A stretch of DNA of 64,000 nucleotides from Massilia sp. METH4 (lineage in GTDB: Bacteria > Pseudomonadota > Gammaproteobacteria > Burkholderiales > Burkholderiaceae_D): the NCBI RefSeq assembly GCF_037094685.1, contig NZ_CP146614.1, positions 5,022,001-5,086,000 of the forward strand, in the 5' to 3' direction. Numbering within the stretch: the stretch's first letter is position 1; each line of letters starts with the position of its first letter. Made by a program: the position numbers and the translations under genes. Below, one piece after another: positions 43,391-53,926 of this stretch. Under the pieces are notes generated by a model. The model worked only from the letters and a program-made list of their open reading frames with translations, did not search any database and was not told the origin of the DNA.

Positions 43391-45100
43391 ATGAATATGC
43401 CCGACGCGCAGACACTGGCCAGCTGGATGGACCCGAACCAGTGGAAATCCTGGATGCCGACCCCCGATGCGTTGGCCAACATTCCCTTGCCCGGTGCCGC
43501 GCTGTTGCGCGAAGCCGGCGCGACGGTGAGGCCCGATGTGCTGGAAACCCTGAAGAACGAATACATGGCCGAATTCGGAGCGCTGTGGCAGCAGCTCCTG
43601 GAAGGCAAGACCCCCACGATCCGCGACCGCCGCTTCTCGAACCCCGCGTGGACCGCGAACCCGGTGACGGCATTCAACGCCGCCGCCTACCTGTTGAACG
43701 CCAAATTCATGCTGGCGATGGCCGACGCCGTGGAAGCGTCGCTCCAGCAGAAGCAGAAAATCCGCTTCGCCGTGCAGCAGGTCGTCGATGCGATGTCGCC
43801 CGCGAACTTCCTGGCGACGAATCCGGAAGCGCAGCAGGCGCTGCTCGAGTCGAAGGGCGAAAGCCTCACGCGCGGCTTGAAGAACATGCTGGCCGACATG
43901 CAGAAGGGCTATATCTCGCTGTCCGATGACAAAGCCTTCGAGGTGGGCCGCAACCTGGCCACGACCGAAGGCGAGGTGGTGCTGGAAACGCCGCTGTTCC
44001 AACTGATCCAGTACAAGCCGCTGACGGACACGGTGAAGCAGCGCCCCCTGCTGATGGTGCCGCCGTGCATCAACAAGTACTACATCCTCGACTTGCAGCC
44101 CGCCAATTCGCTGGTGCGCTACGCGGTCGAGCAGGGCAATACCGTGTTCCTCGTTTCCTGGCGTAATCCCGACGCCTCGCTGGCGAAAACTTCATGGGAC
44201 GATTACACGGAACAGGGCGTGATCCGCGCGATCCGCGCCGTGCAGGACATCACGGAGGAAGAGCAGCTGAACCTGCTGGGCTTCTGCGTGGGTGGCACCT
44301 TGCTGTCGACGGCGCTGGCCGTGCTCGCGGCGCGCGGCGAACAGCCGGCGGCCAGCCTGACGCTGCTGACGACGTTCCTGGACTTTTCCGACACGGGCGT
44401 GCTGAACGTGTTCGTGGACGAGGCGCAGGTGCAGATCCGCGAACAGACGCTGGCCCAGGGCGGCCTGATGCCGGGCCGCGACCTGGCCAGCACGTTCTCC
44501 AGCCTGCGCCCGAACGACCTGGTGTGGAACTATGTGCAGTCGAATTACCTGAAGGGCAACGACCCGGCCGCGTTCGACCTGCTGTACTGGAACTCCGATT
44601 CCACGAACCTGCCGGGCCCCATGTTCTGCTGGTACCTGCGCAACACCTACCTGGAGAACAAGCTGAAGGATCCGGGCCGGCTGACGGTGGCGGGCGAAAA
44701 GGTGGACCTGACCACGATCGACGCGCCGGCGTTCATCTACGGCTCGCGGGAAGACCATATCGTGCCGTGGACCTCCGCCTACGCCTCGATGAACATCCTC
44801 AATCCTGAACAGCGCGAGGCGAACCGCTTCGTGCTGGGCGCCTCAGGCCATATCGCCGGCGTGATCAACCCGCCCTCCAAGAACAAGCGCAGTTACTGGG
44901 TCAACGATGGCCGGCCGGAAGAAGCGCAGGCGTGGTTCGAGGGCGCCGTCGAGCATCCCGGCAGCTGGTGGCCGCTGTGGGCCGCGTTCCTGGCCGAGCA
45001 TGGCGGCAAGGACGTGAAGGCGCGCGTCATGCTCGGCAATGCGCAGTACCGGCCGATCGAACCGGCGCCAGGCCGCTATGTCAGGGAAAAGGCGGACTGA
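43391..45100 (+). CDS. phaC: Class I polyhydroxyalkanoate synthase PhaC
   Basis: 569-aa cytoplasmic enzyme polymerising (R)-3-hydroxyacyl-CoA into PHA on granules. An N-terminal domain (about 1-200) precedes an alpha/beta-hydrolase core with the lipase-like box GFCVGGT (nucleophile C299), D455 (in SREDHIVPW) and H487 (in GASGHIAGV). Length and the absence of a PhaE partner indicate class I. ATG 43391 was chosen; ATG 43397 is also possible. A TTGACA hexamer at 43367-43372 lies just upstream but lacks a -10 in front of the start. Followed by phaR, a common pairing. Confidence 0.96.
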   Translation: MNMPDAQTLASWMDPNQWKSWMPTPDALANIPLPGAALLREAGATVRPDVLETLKNEYMAEFGALWQQLLEGKTPTIRDRRFSNPAWTANPVTAFNAAAYLLNAKFMLAMADAVEASLQQKQKIRFAVQQVVDAMSPANFLATNPEAQQALLESKGESLTRGLKNMLADMQKGYISLSDDKAFEVGRNLATTEGEVVLETPLFQLIQYKPLTDTVKQRPLLMVPPCINKYYILDLQPANSLVRYAVEQGNTVFLVSWRNPDASLAKTSWDDYTEQGVIRAIRAVQDITEEEQLNLLGFCVGGTLLSTALAVLAARGEQPAASLTLLTTFLDFSDTGVLNVFVDEAQVQIREQTLAQGGLMPGRDLASTFSSLRPNDLVWNYVQSNYLKGNDPAAFDLLYWNSDSTNLPGPMFCWYLRNTYLENKLKDPGRLTVAGEKVDLTTIDAPAFIYGSREDHIVPWTSAYASMNILNPEQREANRFVLGASGHIAGVINPPSKNKRSYWVNDGRPEEAQAWFEGAVEHPGSWWPLWAAFLAEHGGKDVKARVMLGNAQYRPIEPAPGRYVREKAD

Positions 45101-45222
45101 TCCGCACTCGGCGACTTGCGCCGGTTTCGACCCGGATAGCTGTGTTGCGGTGCCGCAGCGACGCCGGACTGTCGAAATAGACGCTTCTCGGCGCCAATTT
45201 CCTATGTCCGCCAGTACATTCG

Positions 45223-45243
45223 GTGAAAATTTCACTCTATAAT
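45223..45243 (+). promoter_or_regulatory. Putative phaR promoter with overlapping palindrome
   Basis: A TATAAT hexamer lies at 45238-45243 about 130 nt before phaR; no clear -35. Immediately upstream, GTGAAAATTTCAC (45223-45235) is a 13-bp palindrome with a single central base, positioned in the promoter spacer like a repressor operator. PhaR proteins are autoregulated in other bacteria, so this is a candidate site (inference). Confidence 0.45.
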
Positions 45244-45262
45244 GTCATGAGCAGGGCTAGTG

Positions 45263-45290
45263 AAAGCGAACTCTATGTTCGCTTTTTTTT
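45263..45290 (+). terminator. Intrinsic terminator between phaC and phaR (leader terminator)
   Basis: AAAGCGAAC-TCTAT-GTTCGCTTT forms a 9-bp stem with a 5-nt loop and continues into a run of eight T. It could end phaC transcripts. It also lies only about 15 nt downstream of the start point implied by the TATAAT at 45238, so transcripts from that promoter must read through it to reach phaR. Confidence 0.8.
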
Positions 45291-45372
45291 CGCGGCCTCC
45301 CTTGACGTGCCGCGTTTGCGTTGCGGCGCAATATCCGCTGCGACCAACGCGGAATATCCAATCGGACTTGTG

Positions 45373-45939
45373 ATGAGTAGTGTAAAGAAAACTGCCGAAC
45401 GCCTGATCAAGAAGTATCCCAACCGCCGTCTCTACGATACGCAGACCAGCTCCTACATCACGCTGACCGACGTGAAACAGCTCGTGCTGGACAGTGAGCC
45501 CTTCACGGTGGTCGACGCCAAGTCGAACGAAGACCTGACGCGCAGCATCCTGCTGCAGATCATTCTCGAGGAAGAGGCGAGCGGCGCGCCGATGTTCTCG
45601 ACCGACATGCTGTCCCAGATCATCCGTTACTACGGCCACGCGATGCAGGGCATGATGGGCACCTACCTGGAAAAGAATATCCAGGCCTTTACCGATATCC
45701 AGCGCCGTCTTACCGCCAGCACGATGAATTTCGACGGCAAGACGTTCAGCCCGGAGATGTGGACCCAGTTCATGAACGTTCAGGCGCCGATCATGCAGGG
45801 CATGATGAACAACTACATCGACCAGAGCAAGAGCCTGTTCGTGCAGATGCAGGAACAGATGCAAAACCAGAGCAAGAACCTGTTCGGCGCCTTCCCGTTC
45901 GCCGTGCCGCCGGTCACCCCGCCGACCGACAAGAAATAG
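45373..45939 (+). CDS. phaR: Polyhydroxyalkanoate synthesis repressor PhaR
   Basis: 188-aa PHA-responsive DNA-binding repressor of phasin genes. It opens with the highly conserved KKTAERLIKKYPNRRLYDTQ (PHB accumulation regulator DNA-binding domain, about 8-70), then LEEEASGAPMFSTDMLSQII and a helical region rich in Met and Gln. ATG 45373 gives the family N-terminus; the open frame extends upstream through the leader terminator and is not coding there. Downstream phasin genes are not in the window. Confidence 0.95.
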   Translation: MSSVKKTAERLIKKYPNRRLYDTQTSSYITLTDVKQLVLDSEPFTVVDAKSNEDLTRSILLQIILEEEASGAPMFSTDMLSQIIRYYGHAMQGMMGTYLEKNIQAFTDIQRRLTASTMNFDGKTFSPEMWTQFMNVQAPIMQGMMNNYIDQSKSLFVQMQEQMQNQSKNLFGAFPFAVPPVTPPTDKK

Positions 45940-45945
45940 ACCCCC

Positions 45946-46845
45946 TCACGGGCGCACCGCCGCGGCGAACTGGTCGCGCAGCCAGCGGTGCGCCGGGTCG
46001 CGGTGCAGGCGTTCATGCCATAGCATCGCCATCTCGTAGCCCGGCACCTCCACGGGCGCTTCAACCAGCTCCACCTCCGGCACCTGCCGTGCCAGCCGCT
46101 CCGGCAGCATCGCCACCAGGTCCGTGCGCGCCAGCACGGCCGGCACGAACAGGAAATGGGGCACGGACAGCACCACGCTGCGCCGCGCGCCCAGCGCCGC
46201 CAGCGCGGCGTCGGTCGCACCTTCGAAGCCGCCGCCGTCGGGCGAGACGATCACGAAATCCAGCGTGCAGAACTGCGCCAGGGTCGGCCTGCGCCCCAGC
46301 CGCGGGTGCCCCTTGCGCCCGGCCAGCACGTAGCGCTCGGCGAACAGCGTGCGCCGGCGCAGCCCGGGCGGCGAGCCGGCCGCCGTATGGAACGCGATGT
46401 CGATCTCGCCCCGTTCCGCCTGGCCGGCGATGCGCGCCGGGTTCATCTCCACGATCGCCAGCCGGGCTGCCGGCGCCGCCGTGCGCAGCGCCGCCAGCGC
46501 CGGCAGGATGACGGTCGACTCGCCATAGTCCGAAGCGGCCACGCGCCACGTCGCCTGCGCGGCGAGCGGATCGAACGGCGCGGCCGGCGTCACCGCCCGC
46601 TGCAACGCTTCGAGCGCGTGGCGCAGGGGCTCGCGCAGGCTTTCCGCCCGCGCGGTGGGGCGCATGCCGCGCGGGCCGGGCAGCAGCAGCGGGTCGTCGA
46701 ACAGTTCGCGCAGCCGGGCCAGCTGCACGCTGACCGAAGGTTGCGAAAGGTGCAGCCGGGCGGCCGCCCGCGTGACGTTCTGCTCGGCGAGCAGCACGTC
46801 CAGCGTGAACAGCAGGTTCAGGTCGAGGCGGCGCAGGTCGTCCAT
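45946..46845 (-). CDS. LysR-family transcriptional regulator
   Basis: 299-aa LysR-type regulator. Winged HTH (about residues 5-65): LNLLFTLDVLLAEQNVTRAA and RLHLSQPSVSVQLARLREL. The effector-binding domain spans about 90-295. ATG 46845 (MDDLRRLDLNLL) gives the typical N-terminus; ATG 46881 would add 12 residues. It diverges from the NAD(P)H oxidoreductase gene, 96 bp between starts, so probably controls it. Convergent with phaR, 6 bp between stops. Confidence 0.92.
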   Translation of the reverse strand: MDDLRRLDLNLLFTLDVLLAEQNVTRAAARLHLSQPSVSVQLARLRELFDDPLLLPGPRGMRPTARAESLREPLRHALEALQRAVTPAAPFDPLAAQATWRVAASDYGESTVILPALAALRTAAPAARLAIVEMNPARIAGQAERGEIDIAFHTAAGSPPGLRRRTLFAERYVLAGRKGHPRLGRRPTLAQFCTLDFVIVSPDGGGFEGATDAALAALGARRSVVLSVPHFLFVPAVLARTDLVAMLPERLARQVPEVELVEAPVEVPGYEMAMLWHERLHRDPAHRWLRDQFAAAVRP

Positions 46846-46941
46846 GGTATGCGTATGTTCAATGGCACGTATTGTGAGCATTCATTTCAACTATACCGCG
46901 CCGAACGCTACGCTGGGCTCTTTCAACAACGGAGCCCTGCC

Positions 46942-47724
46942 ATGAATGTGTTGTACGTATTTGCCCACCCGGAACCGCGCTCGCTGAACGGCGCCCTGAA
47001 GGACCATGCTGTCGCCCACCTGCGCTCGCGCGGCCATGCGGTGGAAGTCAGCGACCTGTATGCGATGGGCTGGAAGGCGCAGGTCGACGCGGACGACAGC
47101 ACCGTTCCGCCCGCCTCCGGCCGCTTCGATCCCGCGCGGGAATCGCAACTCGCCTATGCCAACGGCCACCAGAGTGCGGACATCGCCGCCGAACAGCGCA
47201 AGCTGCTGTGGGCCGACACGCTGATCGTGCAGTTTCCGCTGTGGTGGTTTTCCATGCCGGCCATCCTGAAAGGCTGGTTCGAACGGGTCTATGCCTACGG
47301 TTTCGCCTATGGCGTGGGCGAGCACTCCGACCGGCACTGGGGCGACCGCTACGGCGAGGGCCGGCTGGCCGGCAAGCGCGCCATGCTGGTGACCACGGCC
47401 GGCGGATGGGAAACGCACTACGCGGGGCGGGGCGTCAACGGCCCGATCGACGACCTCCTGTTCCCGATCCAGCACGGCATCCTGTATTACCCCGGCTTCG
47501 ACGTGCTGCCGCCGTTTGTCGTCTACCGGGCCGGCAAGATGGGCGAGGCGCGCTACGCCGGCGTGCGCGAAGCGTTCACCCAACGGCTCGATAGCCTCGA
47601 GTCGACGGCGCCCATCCCGTTCCGGCGCCAGAACGGCGGCGATTACGACATTCCCGCGCTGACGCTGCGCGAGGACATCGCGCCTGCACAAACGGGCCTG
47701 CGCATCCACCTCGCCGCCGAGTAG
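46942..47724 (+). CDS. NAD(P)H oxidoreductase, NQO1/MdaB-type flavodoxin-like
   Basis: 260-aa flavodoxin-fold quinone reductase. VLYVFAHPEPRSLNGAL is the FMN/FAD phosphate-binding start, and FPLWWFSMPAILKGWFERVY is typical of the NQO1/KefF group. Length fits NQO1-like enzymes. It probably does two-electron reduction of quinones or related electrophiles. GGAG 7 nt before ATG 46942. Likely target of the divergent LysR protein. Confidence 0.88.
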   Translation: MNVLYVFAHPEPRSLNGALKDHAVAHLRSRGHAVEVSDLYAMGWKAQVDADDSTVPPASGRFDPARESQLAYANGHQSADIAAEQRKLLWADTLIVQFPLWWFSMPAILKGWFERVYAYGFAYGVGEHSDRHWGDRYGEGRLAGKRAMLVTTAGGWETHYAGRGVNGPIDDLLFPIQHGILYYPGFDVLPPFVVYRAGKMGEARYAGVREAFTQRLDSLESTAPIPFRRQNGGDYDIPALTLREDIAPAQTGLRIHLAAE

Positions 47725-47793
47725 CCCGTGGCGGTCGCGTCCATGGGCTGGCACATCCGCCACGCTGCGGACCAGCGTCGCCGCCCCACGCCT

Positions 47794-47846
47794 GGTGTCG
47801 CACATTTTTTCGCTGCGCGAAAAAGTGTGCGACACCGGTTTTCCCC
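47794..47846. repeat. Composite hairpin repeat, copy 1
   Basis: GGTGTCGCACA (47794-47804) pairs with TGTGCGACACC (47826-47836), and TTTTTCGC pairs with GCGAAAAA inside it, giving a nearly perfect 43-nt hairpin. CCGGTTTTCC follows. The same outer arms recur at 52194-52455 and 56785-56918. Confidence 0.85.
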
Positions 47847-47894
47847 ACCGGAGTCGGCAACACTCCCCACACCCCTCGTCCCGGCGAATTGATG

Positions 47895-47955
47895 TTGACT
47901 CCGCTTCAACCCCGCTGCTAGTATCGCCGACATGACAGTGGAATCGATTCCACTG
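47895..47955 (+). promoter_or_regulatory. Promoter with LacI-type operator for sugar ABC transporter
   Basis: TTGACT (47895-47900) and TAGTAT (47919-47924), 18 bp apart, are a plausible promoter. CAGTGGAATCGATTCCACTG (47936-47955) is a perfect 20-bp palindrome with central ATCGAT, typical of LacI/GalR-family operators, and covers the expected transcript start. It precedes the solute-binding protein gene by 91 bp. No LacI-type gene lies nearby. Confidence 0.75.
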
Positions 47956-48046
47956 CCGCGACCGACAGCAAGCTCTTCTGCTGTCCCGCCAGTTTCATTA
48001 TCATTACCACATACCAATAAGGCACCCCAGGTGCCACGGAGACAAG

Positions 48047-49327
48047 ATGGGCAAGGGTAGGATACGCACGCGCGGCGCGGCCGTGACCTGCGCGCTGGCG
48101 CTGGCCGCGGCACCGGCGGCGCGCGCCGGTGCGCCGGCGCCGGCCGTCGCGCCGCCGCTGAAGGCCACGGTCTCGCACTGGTGGACCTCGGGCGGCGAAT
48201 CGGCCGCGATCCGCCAGTTCGCCGACGCCTTCACCCGCGCGGGCGGGCAGTGGATCGACCAGGCGGTGGCGGGCGCCGACCAGTCGCGTGCCTCGACAAT
48301 CAACCGCATCGTCGGCGGCAACGCGCCCGTGGCGGCGCAGTTCAACACGTCGAAGCAGTTCCGCGACATCGTCGACCAGGGCTTGCTGAACAACCTCGAC
48401 GACGTGGCTGCGCGCGGCAACTGGGACAGGATCCTGCCGCAGACGATCATCGACGCCATCAAGATCAACGGCCATTACTACGCCGCGCCGGTGGACATCC
48501 ACATGCCCGCGTGGTTCTTCTATTCCAAGTCCGCGTACGCGAAAGCGGGGATCGCGGCCGAGCCCGCGTCGTTCAACGAGTTCATGAGCCAGCTAGACCG
48601 CCTGAAGCGCGCCGGCCTGATACCGCTGGCATTCGGTGGGCAGGTCTGGCAGGAAAAAATCCTGTTCGATGCCGTGTTCGTGCTGGTCGGTGGACCGGAA
48701 CTGTACCTGAGGATCTACCGCGACCGCGACCTGAAGGCCGTGCAATCGCCGGCGTTTCGCGACGTCCTCGTGAAATTCAAGCAGTTGCGCGCCTATACCG
48801 ATCCCGGCGCGCCGGGCCGCAACTGGAACGACGCCACGGCCCTCGTCGTCTCCGGCCGGGCCGGCGTGCAGATCATGGGCGACTGGGCGAAGGGCGAATT
48901 CACGTCGGCGGGGCAGGTGGCGGGCAGGGATTTCGGCTGCTTCCCCGGCTTCGGTCCCAAGGCGCCGTACATGGTGGCGGGGGACGCCTTCGTGTTCCCG
49001 AAGACGGGCAAGCCGCACGTGGTGCGGGCGCAGAAGCTGCTCGCCACCGTGATGACGGCGCCGGGGCCGCAGGTGGAGTTCAGCGCCCGCAAGGGGTCGA
49101 TCCCGATCCGGCCGGACGTGGACGTGTCGAAGCTCGACCTGTGCGCGCGCATGGGCATCGCCATCATGGCCGACAAGTCGCGCCAGCTGCCGAACACGGA
49201 AATGCTGCTCGACCCCGACCTGAACGGCGCGCTGCAGGATGTGCTGACCAATTACTGGAACCGTAACGAAACGCCGGAGCGCGCCCAGCAGGCATTCGCG
49301 CAGGCGATGAAGGACAACACGTGGTAG
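48047..49327 (+). CDS. Carbohydrate ABC transporter substrate-binding protein
   Basis: 426-aa periplasmic binding protein of the extracellular solute-binding family 1. The signal peptide ends near residue 27 (PAARAGA). The mature start ATVSHWWTSGGESAAIRQFA is typical of glucose/mannose-type binding proteins (GtsA-like), as are NGHYYAAPVDIHMPAWFFYS and VVSGRAGVQIMGDWAKGEF. GGAGAC serves as Shine-Dalgarno. First gene of a four-gene transporter operon under the LacI-type operator. Sugar specificity is not decidable from sequence alone. Confidence 0.92.
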   Translation: MGKGRIRTRGAAVTCALALAAAPAARAGAPAPAVAPPLKATVSHWWTSGGESAAIRQFADAFTRAGGQWIDQAVAGADQSRASTINRIVGGNAPVAAQFNTSKQFRDIVDQGLLNNLDDVAARGNWDRILPQTIIDAIKINGHYYAAPVDIHMPAWFFYSKSAYAKAGIAAEPASFNEFMSQLDRLKRAGLIPLAFGGQVWQEKILFDAVFVLVGGPELYLRIYRDRDLKAVQSPAFRDVLVKFKQLRAYTDPGAPGRNWNDATALVVSGRAGVQIMGDWAKGEFTSAGQVAGRDFGCFPGFGPKAPYMVAGDAFVFPKTGKPHVVRAQKLLATVMTAPGPQVEFSARKGSIPIRPDVDVSKLDLCARMGIAIMADKSRQLPNTEMLLDPDLNGALQDVLTNYWNRNETPERAQQAFAQAMKDNTW

Positions 49328-50211
49328 GCCCGAGCGGCCGCGCCGCCTGCTTCTCCGCTTATCTCGCCTTGCTGCCGATGGCCGCCACGGCGCTCGGCGC
49401 GTACGTACTGACGCTGCTGTGGACGGCGCGCGTGTCGCTGTCCTCGAGCCGCATCTTCCCGAATGGCGACTTCGTGGGCCTGGGCCAGTACGAGCGGCTG
49501 TTCCGCAACGCCCGCTGGCTGCTCTCGCTGGAAAACCTCGCCATCTACGGCGCCCTGTTCATTGCCGCCTGCCTCGTCGTCGGCTTCCTGCTGGCCGTGT
49601 TCATCGACCAGCAGGTGAGCGGGGAGGGCGTGCTGCGGACCGTGTTCCTGTACCCGTACGCGATGTCGTTCGTCGCCACTGGGCTCGTCTGGCAGTGGAT
49701 GCTGAACCCGGAGCTGGGCATCCAGCAGGTGGCGCGGCGCCTGGGCCTCGCGCACTTCGCGTTCGACTGGATCGTGCGGCAGGACATGGTGCTGTACACG
49801 ATCGTCATCGCCACCGTGTGGCAGGCTTCCGGCCTGGTGATGGCGCTGCTGCTGTCGGGCCTGCGCGGCATCGACGGGGAACTGTGGAAGGCGGCGCGCA
49901 TCGACGGCATTCCCAAATGGCGCGTCTACGTGTCAATCGTGCTGCCGATGCTGTGGCCTTCGGTGTCGACCGCGCTGATCCTGCTGTTCGTGATGGTGGT
50001 GAAACTGTTCGACGCCGTGGTGGCGATGACCCAGGGCGGTCCCGGCACGGCCAGCGAGGTGCCGGCCAAGTTCATCATGGATTACCTGTTCGGGCGCGCC
50101 AATGTCGGGCTGGCGTCGGCCGCGTCGATCGTGCTGCTGCTGACGGTGCTGGGCATCGTGGCACCGCTGTATTACGCGCGCGGCAGGGCGCTGCAAAGGG
50201 GCCGGGAATGA
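49321..50211 (+). CDS. Carbohydrate ABC transporter permease 1 (MalF/GtsB-like)
   Basis: 296-aa permease with six TM helices. The EAA loop reads ELWKAARIDGIPKWRVYVSIVLP (about residues 185-207), the site that docks the ATPase. GTG start at 49321 overlaps the stop of the binding protein gene. Pairs with the next permease as a heterodimer. Confidence 0.92.
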   Translation: MVGPSGRAACFSAYLALLPMAATALGAYVLTLLWTARVSLSSSRIFPNGDFVGLGQYERLFRNARWLLSLENLAIYGALFIAACLVVGFLLAVFIDQQVSGEGVLRTVFLYPYAMSFVATGLVWQWMLNPELGIQQVARRLGLAHFAFDWIVRQDMVLYTIVIATVWQASGLVMALLLSGLRGIDGELWKAARIDGIPKWRVYVSIVLPMLWPSVSTALILLFVMVVKLFDAVVAMTQGGPGTASEVPAKFIMDYLFGRANVGLASAASIVLLLTVLGIVAPLYYARGRALQRGRE

Positions 50212-51119
50212 AGCGTGATGCGCCGATCGCGGTACTGCCGCCACCCGTGAGCGCCCGGCCGCGCAAGCCGTTGTTCACGCCCGGCCGGCTCGGCATCTAC
50301 GTCTTCCTGTTCACGGCGGCGCTGTTCTTCCTGGTGCCGCTGTACGTGATGCTCGTGACTTCGGTGAAGCCGATGGACGAGATCCGGCTCGGGAATATCT
50401 TCGCGCTGCCGGCCGCGCCCACGCTGGCGCCATGGCACAGCGCCTGGCAGGCCGCCTGCACGGGGCTCGAATGCGAGGGCATCCGCGGCGGCTTCGTCAA
50501 CTCCGTGAAGATCACCGTGCCCAGCGTGCTGCTGTCGATCGCGCTGGGCGCCGTGAACGGCTATGCGCTGTCGTTCTGGCGCCCGCGCGGCGCGAACCTG
50601 CTGTTCGCCGTGCTGATGGTCGGCGCCTTCATTCCCGGCCAGGTCATGCTGTATCCGCTGGTGCGCGCGCTGGCCGCCGTGGAGCTGTACAGCTCATTGC
50701 CGGGCATCGTGATCGTGCACCTGATCTTCGGCATGCCGATGATGACGCTGCTGTTCCGGAACTACTATGCCGCGCTGCCGCGCGAACTGTTCATGGCCGC
50801 GCGCATCGACGGCGGCGGCTTCTGGCGCATTTTCTTCGAGTTGATGCTGCCGATGTCGCTGCCGGTGATCGTGGTGGCAGCCATCATGCAGGTGACGAAC
50901 ATCTGGAACGACTTCCTGCTGGGGCTCGTCTTCGCGGGATCGGACAACCTGCCGATGACGGTCCAGCTGAACAACATCATCAACACCACGACGGGCGAGC
51001 GGCAATACAACGTGAACATGGCGGCCACGCTGCTCACCTCGCTCGTGCCGCTGGCGCTGTATTTCATCTCCGGCCGCTGGTTCGTGCGCGGCATCGCCAA
51101 TGGCGCAGTGAAAGGGTAA
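50208..51119 (+). CDS. Carbohydrate ABC transporter permease 2 (MalG/GtsC-like)
   Basis: 303-aa permease with six TM helices; a Pro-rich cytoplasmic N-terminus precedes TM1 (about 28-50). The EAA loop reads ELFMAARIDGGGFWRIFFELM. The C-terminal TM carries PLALYFISGRWFVRGIANGAVKG, the usual MalG-type ending. ATGA overlap with the first permease. Confidence 0.93.
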   Translation: MKRDAPIAVLPPPVSARPRKPLFTPGRLGIYVFLFTAALFFLVPLYVMLVTSVKPMDEIRLGNIFALPAAPTLAPWHSAWQAACTGLECEGIRGGFVNSVKITVPSVLLSIALGAVNGYALSFWRPRGANLLFAVLMVGAFIPGQVMLYPLVRALAAVELYSSLPGIVIVHLIFGMPMMTLLFRNYYAALPRELFMAARIDGGGFWRIFFELMLPMSLPVIVVAAIMQVTNIWNDFLLGLVFAGSDNLPMTVQLNNIINTTTGERQYNVNMAATLLTSLVPLALYFISGRWFVRGIANGAVKG

Positions 51120-51121
51120 GC

Positions 51122-52177
<1,056 letters not shown>

Positions 52178-52193
52178 CAGCTACCGCCAGCGC

Positions 52194-52455
52194 CCTGGTG
52201 TCAGACATATTTTCCGGGCGCCTTTCCGGAAAATGTGTGTGACACCGGTTTTCCCTTGAGCTCGTGGCAAGCGCCCAGGAAAACCGGTGTGGCGCAACGG
52301 TCGCGGACGTGGCGCTCTGGTGTCGGACATATTTTCCGGGTGCCTTTCCGGAAAATGTGTGTGACACCGGTTTTCCCTTGAGCTCGTGGCAAGCGCACAG
52401 GAAAACCGGTGTCGCACACTTTTTCGCTGCGCGAAAAAATGTCCGACACCAGGCT
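52194..52455. repeat. Composite hairpin repeat array, copy 2 (tandem block)
   Basis: Two near-identical blocks (52195-52290 and 52317-52412) each contain a hairpin with arms GGTGTCnGACATATTTTCCGG and CCGGAAAATGTGTGTGACACC, then ACACCGGTTTTCC paired with GGAAAACCGGTGT. The second block ends in an oppositely ordered hairpin with the TTTTTCGC/GCGAAAAA inner stem (to 52452). ACACC can pair with either partner, so alternative folds are possible. The array fills the gap between the transporter operon and rimO. Confidence 0.88.
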
Positions 52456-52534
52456 GTGCGGCGCCGCCTGTTTCGCGGACTTCGGTGTTCAGGTAAAATA
52501 GCGGATTGGTCCGAATATTCGTTGTCACTTGAAC

Positions 52535-53926
52535 ATGCAATCTCAGCCACTTTCCCGTCTTCCCAAGCCCGCCGATGGAACGCCAGCGCCCAAGGTGGGG
52601 TTCGTCTCGCTCGGCTGCCCGAAGGCGCTGGTCGATTCCGAACAGATCCTCACGCAGCTGCGCGCGGAAGGGTACGAGACCGCCAAGTCGTATGACGGCG
52701 CCGACCTCGTCATCGTCAACACGTGCGGCTTCATCGATGCCGCCGTGCAGGAGTCGCTCGACGCGATCGGCGAGGCGCTGGCCGAGAACGGCAAGGTCAT
52801 CGTGACCGGCTGCCTGGGCGCCAAGAAGGACGCCGATGGCAGCGACCTGATCCAGAAGGTGCACCCGAAGGTGCTGGCCGTGACCGGCCCGCACGCGGTC
52901 GGCGAGGTGATGTCGCAGGTGCACACGCACCTGCCGAAACCGCACGAGCCGTTCATCGACCTGGTGCCGCCACAGGGCGTGAAGCTGACCCCGAAGCACT
53001 ACGCCTACCTGAAGATCTCGGAAGGCTGCAACCACCGCTGCTCGTTCTGCATCATCCCGTCGATGCGCGGCGACCTCGTGTCGCGCCCGATCGGCGAGCT
53101 GATGATCGAGGCGGAGAACCTGTTCAAGGCCGGCGTGAAGGAATTGCTGGTGATTTCGCAGGACACGTCGGCCTACGGCATCGACGTGAAATTCCGCTCC
53201 GGCTTCTGGAACGGCCGCCCCGTCAAGACGCACATGACGCAGCTGACGGAAGCGCTGGGCCAGCTGGCCAAGCAGTACGGCGCCTGGGTGCGCCTGCACT
53301 ATGTGTACCCGTACCCGCACGTCGACGAGATCATCCCGATGATGAGCGGCGGTCACGTGCTGCCTTACCTCGACATCCCGATGCAGCACGCCCACCCGGA
53401 AGTGTTGAAGCGCATGAAGCGACCGGCGTCCGGCGAGAAGAACCTGGAACGCATCCTGAAGTGGCGCCAGATGAACCCGGACCTGACGATCCGCTCCACC
53501 TTCATTGCCGGCTTCCCCGGCGAGACGGAAGCCGAGTTCGAATACCTGCTGGACTTCCTGAAGGAAGCGCAGATCGACCGCCTGGGCTGCTTCGCCTACT
53601 CCCCGGTGGAAGGCGCCACCGCCAACGACATCGCCAACCCGGTGCCGGAAGAAGTGCGCGAAGAGCGCCGCGGCCGCGTGATGCTGCTGCAGGAAGAGAT
53701 CTCGCGCGCCCGCCTGAAGGCCAAGGTCGGCAAGACGATCAAGGTGCTGATCGACGAGCTCACGCCGTCCGGTGCGATCGGCCGCTCGGCCGCCGATGCG
53801 CCGGAGATCGACGGCGTGGTGCACGTGAAGAAGCCGTTCGAGCCGCACAAGAAGCTGGCGGTCGGGCAGTTCTTCGATGTCGACATCACGCGGGCGGATG
53901 CTCATGATCTCTGGGGGGAAGCCTGA
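52535..53926 (+). CDS. rimO: Ribosomal protein S12 methylthiotransferase RimO
   Basis: 463-aa radical SAM methylthiotransferase that modifies an Asp of ribosomal protein S12. The N-terminal MTTase domain has Cys in [21 protein letters not shown] and TGCLGAKK. The radical SAM motif CNHRCSFC (CxxxCxxC) is near residues 165-172. The C-terminal TRAM domain spans about 395-460. ATG 52535 was chosen; TTG 52529 is an in-frame alternative. A TAAAAT at 52494-52499 is a weak -10 candidate. Confidence 0.96.
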   Translation: MQSQPLSRLPKPADGTPAPKVGFVSLGCPKALVDSEQILTQLRAEGYETAKSYDGADLVIVNTCGFIDAAVQESLDAIGEALAENGKVIVTGCLGAKKDADGSDLIQKVHPKVLAVTGPHAVGEVMSQVHTHLPKPHEPFIDLVPPQGVKLTPKHYAYLKISEGCNHRCSFCIIPSMRGDLVSRPIGELMIEAENLFKAGVKELLVISQDTSAYGIDVKFRSGFWNGRPVKTHMTQLTEALGQLAKQYGAWVRLHYVYPYPHVDEIIPMMSGGHVLPYLDIPMQHAHPEVLKRMKRPASGEKNLERILKWRQMNPDLTIRSTFIAGFPGETEAEFEYLLDFLKEAQIDRLGCFAYSPVEGATANDIANPVPEEVREERRGRVMLLQEEISRARLKAKVGKTIKVLIDELTPSGAIGRSAADAPEIDGVVHVKKPFEPHKKLAVGQFFDVDITRADAHDLWGEA

